DNA of 6,317 nt. Origin: Gemmatimonadota bacterium. GTDB taxonomy: Bacteria > Gemmatimonadota > Gemmatimonadetes > Palauibacterales > Palauibacteraceae. The translations under genes and the position numbers were made by a program. Numbering within the stretch: the first letter of the stretch is position 1; each line of letters begins with the position of its first letter. This document shows, piece by piece, positions 1-5,917 of the stretch. Under the pieces are notes generated by a model that worked only from the letters and a program-made list of their open reading frames with translations, had not been told where the DNA came from and searched no databases. Location: positions 1 through 6,317 of the forward strand of contig JABDQB010000347.1 in the NCBI GenBank assembly GCA_013042495.1. The letters run 5' to 3'.

Positions 1-318
1 GATGTGTCCGAACTGGCGCGTGACCTCGCGATGCACGTGGCGGCCACGAATCCCATGGGGGTGTCTCCAGAAGACATTCCCCAGGAAGATCGTGATCGGG
101 AGCGAGCTGTCCTGGTGGAGCAGGCGAAGTCTGAAGGCAAGCCCGATCACATCGCCGAGAAGATCGTCGAGGGCCGCATGCGGAAGTACTTCGAGGAGCA
201 CACGCTGTTGAAGCAGGCATTCGTGAAGGACCCCGACACGAGCATCGAGAACCTCGTGGCCAGCCATGACTCTGACGTGGGCGTTCGTCGGTTCGTGCGC
301 TTTGCGATCGGAGGTTAG
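1..318 (+). CDS. tsf: Elongation factor Ts, C-terminal part (5' end outside window)
   Basis: EF-Ts is the guanine nucleotide exchange factor that recycles EF-Tu from GDP to GTP in the cytoplasm. The window opens inside the gene: the frame is open from base 1 with no start codon needed, and about 105 residues are present up to the TAG at 316-318. Recognisable conserved parts are LAMHVAATNP (about residues 9-18 of the fragment), the SGKP-like stretch EGKPDHIAEKIVEGRMRK, and the following FVKDP segment that leads into the C-terminal helix. The protein ends soon after the RRFVRFAIGG segment, without the long second dimerisation domain and tail of the E. coli protein, so it looks like the short, Thermus-type form of about 200 residues. 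The N-terminal EF-Tu-binding TDF motif is outside the window. pyrH follows after 9 bp, which suggests co-transcription, with rpsB presumably upstream. Identity is secure; the full length is inferred. Confidence 0.96.
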   Translation, partial: DVSELARDLAMHVAATNPMGVSPEDIPQEDRDRERAVLVEQAKSEGKPDHIAEKIVEGRMRKYFEEHTLLKQAFVKDPDTSIENLVASHDSDVGVRRFVRFAIGG

Positions 319-323
319 GGAGG
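319..323 (+). promoter_or_regulatory. Ribosome binding site that fixes the pyrH TTG start
   Basis: GGAGG sits directly after the tsf stop codon and 4 nt before the TTG at 328. The tsf stop is in the same frame as pyrH, so no upstream start is possible, and the conserved KLSGES motif begins only 12 codons into pyrH. The TTG is therefore the only credible start. The spacing is on the short side. Confidence 0.7.
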
Positions 324-327
324 ACCA

Positions 328-1041
328 TTGCCGGAACTGAAATACCCCCGGGCCCTGGTCAAGCTCTCGGGCGAATCGCTCGCGGGCGACCAGGGGTTCG
401 GGATCGCGCCTGAGGTTGTCGATCGTCTCGTCCTCGAGGTCGAGACGGTCTACGATGCCGGCGTTCGATTGGGCCTGGTGGTGGGCGGCGGCAACATCGT
501 GCGGGGGACGGAAGCCAGCGAGCGAGGCATGGACAGGGTGTCGGCCGACTACATGGGCATGCTGGCCACCGTCATCAACGCCCTGGCGTTACAGGACGCG
601 CTCGAGCGGCACGGAGTCGAATCACGAGTGATGACGGCCATCAGGATGGAGCAGCTTGCCGAGCCCTACATCCGCAGACGGGCCCTGAGGCACCTTGAGA
701 AGGGCCGTGTCGTCATCTTCGCGGGCGGCACCGGGAATCCCTACTTTTCAACCGACACAGCAGCGGTGCTCCGGGCCATCGAAATGGGCGCTGACGTGAT
801 CCTCAAGGCCACCAAGGTCGACGGGGTCTACTCGGCCGATCCTGTCCAGGATCCGGAGGCCCGGTTCCTTCCCGAGCTTACGTACAGGGAAGTCATCAAC
901 AAGGAACTCGGCGTGATGGACGCTGCAGCGGTATCGCTGTGCAAAGACAACGACCTGCCGGTGATCGTGCTGAACATCCGAAAGTCGGGGGCGATCCTCG
1001 CGGCGCTGCAGGGCGACAGAATCGGTACACTCGTAACGTGA
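328..1041 (+). CDS. pyrH: UMP kinase (uridylate kinase)
   Basis: This cytoplasmic enzyme phosphorylates UMP to UDP with ATP, the step after de novo UMP synthesis that feeds UTP and CTP pools. The 237 residues match the usual bacterial length of about 240. Family motifs appear in order: LVKLSGES near residues 10-17 (phosphate-binding lysine), VGGGNIVRG at 52-60, DYMGMLAT at 74-81, the UMP-binding GGTGNPYFSTDTAA at 133-146, and the nucleotide-binding KATKVDGVYSADP at 160-172. The C-terminal VMDAAAVSLCKDNDLPVIV segment is also typical. This is the amino-acid-kinase fold of bacterial and archaeal UMP kinases, unrelated to eukaryotic UMP/CMP kinase. The start is TTG, forced by an in-frame tsf stop four codons earlier. 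The gene sits between tsf and frr, as in very many bacteria. Nothing appears broken, and allosteric control by GTP and UTP is known for the family but cannot be read here. Confidence 0.97.
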   Translation: MPELKYPRALVKLSGESLAGDQGFGIAPEVVDRLVLEVETVYDAGVRLGLVVGGGNIVRGTEASERGMDRVSADYMGMLATVINALALQDALERHGVESRVMTAIRMEQLAEPYIRRRALRHLEKGRVVIFAGGTGNPYFSTDTAAVLRAIEMGADVILKATKVDGVYSADPVQDPEARFLPELTYREVINKELGVMDAAAVSLCKDNDLPVIVLNIRKSGAILAALQGDRIGTLVT

Positions 1042-1048
1042 AGGGGGA
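1041..1048 (+). promoter_or_regulatory. Ribosome binding site of frr
   Basis: The purine run AAGGGGGA begins on the last base of the pyrH stop codon and ends 6 nt before the ATG of frr at 1055. The spacing is good and supports this ATG as the true start. Confidence 0.7.
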
Positions 1049-1054
1049 CATCAG

Positions 1055-1612
1055 ATGGTCAGCCCGACGCTGAAGGAAGCTTCGCACCAGATGGACTTGA
1101 ACCTGGAAGCCATCTCCCGGGAGTTCCTGGGGGTGCGAACCGGAAAAGCGTCGCCTGGCCTGCTGGACACCGTCCAGGTTGACGCATATGGCTCGAAGAT
1201 GCCTCTCAAGCAGACTGCGACGGTCACGACGCCGGAACCGCAAATGCTAGTTGTCCAACCCTGGGACACCAATCTGGTGAATTCGGTCGCAAAGGCGATT
1301 CAATCGGCCGACCTTGGTCTGAACCCGTCGGTCGACGGCCACATCATTCGCGTCAGCATCCCGCCGCTCACGGAAGAGCGGCGACGTGAAATGGTCAAGG
1401 TTCTGCACCGAATGGCTGAGGAGGGACGAGTCGCGGTCCGCCATGCCCGGCACAAGGCCAAGTCGGAGATCGAGCGTCAGAAGAAGGATGGCGACATCGG
1501 CGAGGACCAGATGCGGCGCGATCTCGACAAACTCCAGGAATTGACGGACGGCCATATCGCAAAACTGGACGTCATGCTCGAGCGCAAGGAACAGGAAGTG
1601 TTGGCGGTATGA
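1055..1612 (+). CDS. frr: Ribosome recycling factor
   Basis: RRF works with EF-G in the cytoplasm to split the post-termination ribosome so that it can start again. The 185 residues equal the normal family length. The conserved first helix REFLGVRTGKASPGLLD lies at 22-38. The globular domain II follows with AYGSKMPLKQ and VVQPWD (to about residue 71), then SADLGLNP and the return strand IRVSIPPLTEERRREM at 98-113. The long helix carries VAVRHARHKAKSEI, in which Arg129 and Arg132 match the ribosome-contacting arginines of E. coli RRF. The end, LERKEQEVLAV, is the standard KExEI-type tail. It lies 13 bp after pyrH with its own strong ribosome binding site. Its TGA overlaps the ATG of the next small ORF as ATGA, which suggests translational coupling if that ORF is real. 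No uppS follows, unlike in many genomes. Confidence 0.97.
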   Translation: MVSPTLKEASHQMDLNLEAISREFLGVRTGKASPGLLDTVQVDAYGSKMPLKQTATVTTPEPQMLVVQPWDTNLVNSVAKAIQSADLGLNPSVDGHIIRVSIPPLTEERRREMVKVLHRMAEEGRVAVRHARHKAKSEIERQKKDGDIGEDQMRRDLDKLQELTDGHIAKLDVMLERKEQEVLAV

Positions 1613-1911
1613 CAGAGTTCGGTGGTGCCCCCGGGGAGACGGGGAAGAGCCGGGCTTCGATGCCCGATGTCGGACTGCCGGCCCGGCCTGACATGAGGCG
1701 CGCGTTGGACATCTACGTTACGGGCCGAGACAGGACGCTGGCGCCAGCGGAGAAGTCTTCGATCGTCGAGGGGGCGAAGGATGTCCCCTACGCGGAGCCT
1801 CCAAAGCGGAGTTCGGACGCGCCTCCTGTCAGCGGTTCCGGGGTTTCTGTCCCGACTGTGCTGTGTTTCCAGCGTGGCGCCGGGAAATGGCGGCAGCGCG
1901 AGTCTGCGTAA
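1609..1911 (+). CDS. Small hypothetical protein between frr and tilS, not recognised
   Basis: An ORF of 100 residues whose ATG overlaps the frr TGA as ATGA. I do not recognise any family. The protein is rich in Pro, Gly, Ser, Arg and Ala, with no hydrophobic segment long enough for a membrane helix or signal peptide. The most protein-like part is residues 27-61 (DMRRALDIYVTGRD, then LAPAEKSSIVEGAKD); the remainder looks low-complexity and probably disordered. By count about three quarters of its codons end in G or C, compatible with coding but not decisive in this GC-rich DNA. The Shine-Dalgarno signal is weak (AGGAA about 12 nt upstream), so expression would rely on coupling to frr. The last 25 to 49 nt overlap the possible tilS starts. 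Alternatives are a spurious ORF in a leader region, or the broken remnant of a gene, since the overlapping tilS frame is also open here. The junction is tight, which favours a real lineage-specific gene, but confidence is low. Confidence 0.45.
   Translation: MTEFGGAPGETGKSRASMPDVGLPARPDMRRALDIYVTGRDRTLAPAEKSSIVEGAKDVPYAEPPKRSSDAPPVSGSGVSVPTVLCFQRGAGKWRQRESA
1649..1687 (+). other. Potential alternative hairpins inside the frr-tilS stretch
   Basis: CGGGC at 1651-1655 can pair with GCCCG at 1662-1666 around a 6-nt loop. The longer GCCGGGC at 1649-1655 can instead pair perfectly with GCCCGGC at 1681-1687 around a 25-nt loop. The two pairings exclude each other. There is no T-tract, so this is not an intrinsic terminator. 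In DNA this GC-rich a chance origin is likely; I list it only as visible structure. Confidence 0.2.
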
Positions 1912-3311
1912 GAGGAGGAGGCCCCGTAGGTCCGTTCCTTCGTAACGCCGAGTCCCGCCCGCGACTTCCGGCCCTCCTGAGGGCCTGGCTGTGTGCACAG
2001 CCCGACCTCCTCCCCGCGGGGTCCACGGTCATCGTGGCATTGTCCGGTGGTCCTGACTCCGCGGCCCTCCTGCATCTGCTGTCCGGCCTCGCCGCGAGCC
2101 TCGATCTGCGGTTGGAAGCGGCCCACTTCGATCATCAGATGCGGGCCGGCTCGGGGGCCGACGCGAAGCTCGCGGCCAGGCTGGCCGCGGATGTCGGCGT
2201 ACCCTGTCACCAGGGGGTGCCGGCCGCGCCCCCGCGGCCCAAGCAGGCCAGCTTGCGAGATGTCCGCTACGCCTGGTTGCAGGAGCTGGCCGGCGAGAGG
2301 CGGGCCGACAGGCTGGCTGTCGGCCATCACGCGGATGACCAGGCGGAGACCGTGCTCTTCCGGCTGATGAGAGGTACTGATTTGCGGGGCCTGGCCGGCA
2401 TGCCCCTCCGAAGAGGTCGGATCGTTCGGCCCCTCCTCCCCTTTCGACGACGGGCTGTCATCGCGTACTTGGAGGAACTGGGTGCGCCGTGGCTCGAGGA
2501 CCCTTCGAATATGGATCGGCGCTGGGCCCGGGTGCGGATTCGGCCTGAGGTCATCCCGGGGTTGGAGCGACTGAATCCAGCTGCGGTTCCGCGGCTCCTC
2601 GCTCTCAGCGCGGCGGCGGCGCGGGCCACCGGCCTGGCCGAACGGCTTGCCGCTCGCCTGTTGGCGGAGGCTACTGTCGGCTCGGCCCGTCAAGGACACC
2701 TCGAGTTGAGCCGCGAGACTCTGTGCCTAGCCGGTACAGAACTCGCGGCCGTCGCCCTGCGGCAGGCGGCTCGCGCTGCCGGAGTAGAGCTGACGGCAGG
2801 AGGAACCCGGGCCGGCGTGGAGTTTATCAGCGAAGGCCGTAGCGGCGGGCGCGTGAATCTCGGGGGCGGCCTCGAGCTCTGGAGAGAGTACGACCGGGTG
2901 GTCATCGGCCGGCCGGTGGAGCCCGTGTGGCCCGAAGCTCTGTTGGTGCACGGGCGCACCGGGGCCGGACGGGTACGAATTGGCGAACGCGCGCTCGTTG
3001 TCAGGTGGCGGCCCGTGACGCGCGCGGCGGCGCTTCCCGAGCGGATTGCCGTAGCCGTTTCCCCAGGTCATTATCCCTTGATGTTTCGGGGTTGGAGAGC
3101 TGGCGACAGGATTCGACTGGCCGGTGGTACCCGGAAGCTGAAGAAGTTGTTTGCAGATCGTCGAATCCCGCTGAGCGAGCGGGCGCGCCTTCCGGTGCTG
3201 GCCGACCGGCTGGGCAACATCCTGTGGATCGAAGGACTGGCCATTGCCGAGAACGACGAGGAATCCGGGGCGAACGTTTCCTTCTTGGAGTTCGAGTTGA
3301 GCTATGAATGA
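1887..3311 (+). CDS. tilS: tRNA(Ile)-lysidine synthetase
   Basis: TilS uses ATP to attach lysine to C34 of the CAU-anticodon isoleucine tRNA, so that the tRNA reads AUA and is charged with isoleucine. Numbering from the ATG at 1887 (474 residues): the N-type PP-loop SGGPDS at 53-58, HFDHQMR at 80-86, SLRDVRYAWL at 122-131, the signature GHHADDQAETVLFRLMRG at 146-163 and LEDPSN at 203-208 form the ATPase core. The C-terminal domain is present, with GDRIRLAGG and RKLKKLF within about 406-422. The family's RNR-type motif here reads ARVRIR. The start is uncertain. The frame is open back to 1692, and GTG 1863 would add 8 residues. A strong ribosome binding site at 1913-1921 points to a later start near 1926, where only GTA is found. 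PP-loop enzymes usually have 15-30 residues before SGG, so a later start is plausible. The gene overlaps hpt by 8 nt. Confidence 0.95.
   Translation: MAAARVCVRGGGPVGPFLRNAESRPRLPALLRAWLCAQPDLLPAGSTVIVALSGGPDSAALLHLLSGLAASLDLRLEAAHFDHQMRAGSGADAKLAARLAADVGVPCHQGVPAAPPRPKQASLRDVRYAWLQELAGERRADRLAVGHHADDQAETVLFRLMRGTDLRGLAGMPLRRGRIVRPLLPFRRRAVIAYLEELGAPWLEDPSNMDRRWARVRIRPEVIPGLERLNPAAVPRLLALSAAAARATGLAERLAARLLAEATVGSARQGHLELSRETLCLAGTELAAVALRQAARAAGVELTAGGTRAGVEFISEGRSGGRVNLGGGLELWREYDRVVIGRPVEPVWPEALLVHGRTGAGRVRIGERALVVRWRPVTRAAALPERIAVAVSPGHYPLMFRGWRAGDRIRLAGGTRKLKKLFADRRIPLSERARLPVLADRLGNILWIEGLAIAENDEESGANVSFLEFELSYE
1913..1921 (+). promoter_or_regulatory. Strong Shine-Dalgarno sequence without a standard start codon after it
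   Basis: AGGAGGAGG, a double perfect match to the anti-Shine-Dalgarno sequence, begins 2 nt after the TAA at 1909-1911 that ends the small ORF. In the tilS frame the codon at the expected distance is GTA (1926), and no ATG, GTG or TTG follows in that frame before the catalytic SGGPDS motif apart from the TTG codon (2040-2042) immediately preceding it. It may be the real tilS site with an unusual start codon, or chance purines within the coding sequence. Confidence 0.45.
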
Positions 3312-3888
3312 CCACGTACGAGCGGGTGCTCCGTACCTGACGGCGGAAGGGCTACTGGCACGCACCGGCGGCAGGGAGTTGAAGAACGTGGTCTTCAGCG
3401 CCGAAGCGATCGCTGGCCGGGTTCAGGAGATGGGTGCGGAGATCGCCGAGCACTATGGTCCCGATGCCGATGTTCTGGTTCTCGGGCTGCTCAAGGGATC
3501 GTTCATTTTCCTGAGCGACCTCGTTCGGCACATCGATCGCCCCTTGCACGTGGACTTCATCGTCGCCTCGAGCTACGGTGCGGGAACGACGTCGTCGGGT
3601 GACGTCAAGCTCCTGTACGATCCAACGGCACCGATCGAGGGCCGGCACATCATCCTGGTCGAAGACATCGTGGATAGCGGCAACACGATCAACCGCCTGA
3701 CCCGGGCGCTAGAGGCCCGGTCTCCGGCTTCGATCGAATTGTGCGCCATGCTTCACAAGCACATCGCCAAGGACCTCGTGCTGGAACCCCGTTGGGTAGG
3801 GTTCGATGCTCCGGAGGACTTTCTGGTCGGCTACGGGCTTGACCATGCGGAGGATTTCCGACATCTCCCCTTCGTGGCCAGCATCTAG
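3304..3888 (+). CDS. hpt: Hypoxanthine (guanine) phosphoribosyltransferase
   Basis: This cytoplasmic purine salvage enzyme joins hypoxanthine, and usually guanine, to PRPP to give IMP or GMP. The 194 residues are slightly above the usual bacterial size of about 180, owing to about 20 extra N-terminal residues. Type I PRTase motifs are intact: the pyrophosphate-binding LKG at 63-65, VDFIVASSYG at 83-92, the PRPP loop VEDIVDSGNT at 119-128 with the catalytic-base Asp124, Lys152 at the place of the purine-contacting human Lys165, Phe173 at the place of human Phe186 that stacks on the base, and VGYGLDHAEDFRHLP at 175-189 with the metal-binding Asp180. Its ATG overlaps the end of tilS by 8 nt, and its ribosome binding site is weak (GGAG 13 nt upstream), so coupling to tilS is likely. 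The preference for hypoxanthine over guanine cannot be read from the sequence. ftsH follows after 32 bp. Confidence 0.96.
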   Translation: MNDHVRAGAPYLTAEGLLARTGGRELKNVVFSAEAIAGRVQEMGAEIAEHYGPDADVLVLGLLKGSFIFLSDLVRHIDRPLHVDFIVASSYGAGTTSSGDVKLLYDPTAPIEGRHIILVEDIVDSGNTINRLTRALEARSPASIELCAMLHKHIAKDLVLEPRWVGFDAPEDFLVGYGLDHAEDFRHLPFVASI

Positions 3889-3905
3889 GACACTGACGGA
3901 ACCGC

Positions 3906-3915
3906 AGAGGAAGGA
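3906..3915 (+). promoter_or_regulatory. Ribosome binding site that fixes the ftsH GTG start
   Basis: AGAGGAAGGA ends 5 nt before the GTG at 3921. The alternative ATG at 3930, three codons into the gene, would be 14 nt away, so the GTG is preferred. The 32-bp hpt-ftsH gap holds no hairpin or T-tract. Confidence 0.65.
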
Positions 3916-3920
3916 CTGAC

Positions 3921-5909
3921 GTGGCAAAGATGATCCCGGACGACGGGGACAAGGATCAGAAGACAGGGCGTTTCCTGCGAACCGCGTCGTTCTGGGCGCT
4001 CGTGATCCTGATTCCGCTGGCCATATTTCAAGTGATGGAGACCAGCCGCCAGCTCGAGCGCGAACTCACGTACACAGAGTTTCGTGAGCAGCTCGAGGGT
4101 GACAACATTCGGTCGGTCACGTTCTCCGAGACTCGCAAGCTCGAAGGAGAACTGAGAACCTCGATCCAGGTGGAAGGCCAGCCCGTCGGACAGTTCCATA
4201 CGCTTCTTCCGACGGAGGCAAGCCAGGAGCTCATCGACGGGCTCGAAGCCTTGGGCGTCGAGGTCAAGGCCGAGGAGACGGGAGCGAACTGGGTCAGCTA
4301 CCTGGTGTCGATTCTGCCCTGGGTCCTCATCATCGGACTGTGGTTCTTCTTCTTCCGTCAGATGCAGGCAGGAGGCTCGAGGGCGTTCAGCTTCGGGAAG
4401 TCGAAGGCCAAGCTGCTCACCGGGGATACGCCGCAGGTCACCTTCGCCGACGTGGCGGGCGCCGACGAGGCCAAGGAGGAACTCGAGGAGATCATCGAAT
4501 TCCTCAAGGACCCTGCCAAGTTCAGGAAGCTCGGGGGGCGGCTTCCGAAGGGGGCTCTACTGGTGGGTCCCCCGGGTACCGGCAAGACGCTGCTCGCCAG
4601 GGCGGTGGCTGGCGAGGCGGGCCGCCCGTTCTTCTCGATGAGCGGATCGGATTTCGTGGAGATGTTCGTGGGCGTCGGCGCGAGTCGGGTCCGGGACCTG
4701 TTCGAGCAGGGCAAGTCGCACGCTCCGTGCATCATCTTCATTGACGAGATTGATGCGGTGGGCCGGCACCGGGGCGCGGGTCTCGGCGGCGGTCACGATG
4801 AGAGGGAGCAGACCCTGAATCAGCTCCTCGTCGAGATGGACGGCTTCGAGTCCAACGAGGGAGTGATCCTCCTGGCGGCCACGAACCGGCCTGATGTGCT
4901 GGATCCGGCGCTCCTTCGCCCCGGTCGTTTCGATCGCCAGATCGTCGTCGACTTTCCCGATGTGAACGGACGCGAAGGGATACTAAGGGTACACACGAAG
5001 GAGATCCCGCTGTCAGACGACGTCAACCTGAAGGTTCTGGCGAAGGGCACGCCGGGCCTGTCCGGGGCCGACCTGGCCAACATCGTGAACGAGGCAGCCC
5101 TTTTGGCCGCCCGGCACGACAAGGACCGGGTGTACATGGATGACTTCGATTCCGCCAAGGACAAGGTCATGTTGGGGGCCGAGCGGCGCAGCATGGTCAT
5201 TTCCGATGAAGAGCGACGGGTGACGGCATACCACGAAGCCGGACATGCCGTGATCGCGCGGCGGGTGCCCGGGCTGGATCCGCTCCACAAGGTGAGCATC
5301 ATGCCGCGTGGACGGGCCCTGGGCATCACCGCCTCGCTGCCCGAGGAGGACCGCCACAACTACACAAAGGGGTGGCTCCAGGGGCAACTGGTCATGCTGT
5401 TTGGTGGTCGCGTGGCAGAAGAGATGACCTTTGGACCCTCCAAGATCACGACGGGTGCAGGCAACGACATCGAACGTGCCACGGGAATCGCCCGCCGCAT
5501 GGTCACTCAGTTCGGCATGTCCGAGGTCCTCGGCCCGATCGCTGTGGGTGAACAGGATCACGAGATCTTCCTTGGACGCGAGATCAGCCAGCGGCGCGAA
5601 GTGTCGGACAAGACCGCCGAGCTCGTGGACGCCGAGATCAAGCGGATGCTGGACGAGGCCTACACGAAGGCGGAGGAGGTGCTTACCGAGAACCGGGCTC
5701 TTCTCGGCGCGATTGCAGAGGCGCTGCTCGAACGCGAGACGCTGGATCTGGATGACGTTCACATCCTCGAAGACGGTGGGGAACTGCCGCCGCTCCGGGA
5801 GCTCGAGCCGGAGCCCGCAGCGGTTCTGCCTGCCGCTCCGGAGGTCCGGAGATCGAACGAATCGCCTCTGGAGGACGCTGGGGGAGACCCTTCGCCGGCG
5901 ATGGCCTGA
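3921..5909 (+). CDS. ftsH: ATP-dependent zinc metalloprotease FtsH
   Basis: FtsH is a hexameric inner-membrane protease that unfolds and degrades membrane proteins and short-lived cytosolic regulators. The 662 residues match the family (about 610-670). In order: a short charged N-terminus, membrane helix 1 at about 23-38, a periplasmic domain of about 85 residues, membrane helix 2 at about 127-145, then the AAA+ domain with Walker A GPPGTGKT 216-223, pore residues Phe249-Val250-Gly251, Walker B IIFIDEID 271-278, and the second region of homology with arginine fingers Arg333 and Arg336. The protease domain has the zinc site HEAGH at 438-442 and the third ligand Asp516 in GAGNDIERAT. All key residues are present. 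The tail from about 618 is acidic and rich in Pro, Ala and Glu, probably disordered and variable. The GTG start is supported by its ribosome binding site. folP begins 8 bp after the stop. In Bacillus the same tilS-hpt-ftsH order occurs, and TilS with HprT is reported to activate ftsH. Confidence 0.98.
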   Translation: MAKMIPDDGDKDQKTGRFLRTASFWALVILIPLAIFQVMETSRQLERELTYTEFREQLEGDNIRSVTFSETRKLEGELRTSIQVEGQPVGQFHTLLPTEASQELIDGLEALGVEVKAEETGANWVSYLVSILPWVLIIGLWFFFFRQMQAGGSRAFSFGKSKAKLLTGDTPQVTFADVAGADEAKEELEEIIEFLKDPAKFRKLGGRLPKGALLVGPPGTGKTLLARAVAGEAGRPFFSMSGSDFVEMFVGVGASRVRDLFEQGKSHAPCIIFIDEIDAVGRHRGAGLGGGHDEREQTLNQLLVEMDGFESNEGVILLAATNRPDVLDPALLRPGRFDRQIVVDFPDVNGREGILRVHTKEIPLSDDVNLKVLAKGTPGLSGADLANIVNEAALLAARHDKDRVYMDDFDSAKDKVMLGAERRSMVISDEERRVTAYHEAGHAVIARRVPGLDPLHKVSIMPRGRALGITASLPEEDRHNYTKGWLQGQLVMLFGGRVAEEMTFGPSKITTGAGNDIERATGIARRMVTQFGMSEVLGPIAVGEQDHEIFLGREISQRREVSDKTAELVDAEIKRMLDEAYTKAEEVLTENRALLGAIAEALLERETLDLDDVHILEDGGELPPLRELEPEPAAVLPAAPEVRRSNESPLEDAGGDPSPAMA

Positions 5910-5917
5910 TTCCGGCT

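Noticed and set aside
1640..1690. T-arm-like CGGGCTTCGATGCCCG resembling a tRNA fragment
   Set aside because: No matching acceptor, D or anticodon arms were found at the required distances, and there is no CCA or discriminator context.
1705..1735. TTGGAC resembling a -35 element upstream of tilS
   Set aside because: No acceptable -10 hexamer lies 16-18 bp downstream.
1839..1854. Small CGGG / CCCG hairpin before tilS
   Set aside because: Only 4 bp of stem and no following T run. It is too weak to call a terminator or regulatory element.
1788..2699. Long open frame on the - strand, about 300 codons, opposite tilS
   Set aside because: It is rich in Arg, Gly, Pro and Gln without any recognisable motif and lies wholly opposite the well-supported tilS and the small ORF. 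Long antisense frames are expected in GC-rich coding DNA.
3702..3720. CCGGGC / GCCCGG hairpin with a 7-nt loop
   Set aside because: It lies inside the hpt coding sequence just after the PRPP loop and has no T-tract, so it is not a terminator. The bases are explained by conserved coding.
5013..5762. Open frame on the - strand, about 250 codons, opposite ftsH
   Set aside because: It is antisense to the conserved AAA+ and protease domains and has no domain signature or supported start.
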